A DNA stretch of 64,000 nucleotides from Labilibaculum filiforme (GTDB lineage Bacteria; Bacteroidota; Bacteroidia; Bacteroidales; Marinifilaceae). Position 1 is the first letter of the stretch. Each line of letters begins with the position of its first letter. The position numbers were made by a program, and so were the translations under genes. The DNA lies in NCBI RefSeq assembly GCF_002843315.1, contig NZ_MVDD01000008.1, forward strand, positions 163,961-227,960, in the 5' to 3' direction. Positions 63,925 to 64,000 of the stretch are shown piece after piece. The notes beneath the pieces were generated by a model, which saw only the letters and a program-made list of their open reading frames with translations, searched no databases and was not told where the DNA came from.

Positions 63925-64000
63925 TTAAGCTGCCATATTATAGATTATAAACGGCTTCTTCCTATCGATGCCTTGATGATCTCTGTTATGATATCTATCA
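63925..64000 (-). mobile_element. C-terminal end of a transposase (IS3/integrase-core type), cut by window edge
   Basis: The last 24 codons before the stop read DRYHNRDHQGIDRKKPF then IIYNMAA. The pattern Y-H-N-R-x-H-Q-G-I-x-x-K-K-P is the usual C-terminal signature of IS3-like transposases with an rve integrase core. TTGTTGGACCAAG at 63892-63904, after the stop, resembles the GTTGGAC core of many IS3-family terminal repeats, so the element end may lie near 63880. The other end is outside the window. Confidence 0.6.

Noticed and set aside
1..64000. tRNA or rRNA genes
   Set aside because: No T-arm like GGTTCGAATCC with a matching acceptor stem and no rRNA signature was noticed on either strand; a covariance search was not possible.

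Overview
The window comes from a Bacteroidota chromosome, most likely an AT-rich marine or anaerobic Marinilabiliales/Marinifilaceae-type bacterium (lineage inferred from gene content, not tested). Pointers are sigma-ABfr type promoters (TTG, 19 nt, TAnnTTTR), few Shine-Dalgarno sequences, two-subunit methylmalonyl-CoA mutase, an S16 protein with an Ala/Glu-rich tail, DnaE with a fused N-terminal exonuclease, GIN-domain, DUF6132 and GxxExxY proteins, and six-bladed beta-propeller lipoproteins beside large FtsX-type permeases. No rRNA, tRNA or CRISPR array was seen.

Layout. 1-7.3 kb: a small membrane protein, a frameshifted thioredoxin-like gene, mutB and mutA (split by a GxxExxY gene with repeat flanks), an EEP-family lipoprotein and an ArsC-like protein. 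7.3-9.3 kb: a decayed 42-bp-period repeat, a MORN-like protein, a lipoprotein with a damaged signal peptide and a DUF6132 protein. 9.3-11.2 kb: prfB with its programmed +1 frameshift, preceded by three tandem 240-bp copies of its own promoter and first codons. 11.3-23.3 kb: two LPP20-like lipoproteins, recX-prmC, cardiolipin synthase, two carboxypeptidase-regulatory-like proteins, a divergent uracil-DNA glycosylase, dapD, a Sua5/YciO protein, a GIN-domain protein, a thioesterase, and rimM-rpsP. 23.6-39.2 kb: dnaE, trxA, a DUF58 protein, a second MORN-like lipoprotein, an EEP/rhomboid/rhomboid/mutL cluster, a voltage-gated-type K+ channel, gmhA and yifB. 39.2-43.8 kb: an accessory-looking stretch with an unknown membrane protein and a DUF4238 protein, a conserved-looking non-coding element, pyrophosphatase and a GNAT acetyltransferase.

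43.8-63.6 kb is one minus-strand operon of about 20 kb: an HlyD/MacA-type adaptor, one LolD/MacB-type ATPase, a decayed permease tail, five intact 770-799-residue FtsX/MacB-type permeases, one frameshifted permease and two paralogous beta-propeller lipoproteins. Five permeases share almost the same ~200-290 bp 3' end at DNA level although their bodies differ, and the two lipoproteins share their first ~270 bp, pointing to gene conversion or cassette duplication. The window ends inside the C-terminus of a transposase.

The two most unusual structures are the array of prfB leader copies and the permease operon with homogenised gene ends. Three single-base frameshifts (about 683, 8441-8455 and 47591) are either real decay or indel errors in the assembly; this affects how those genes should be read.
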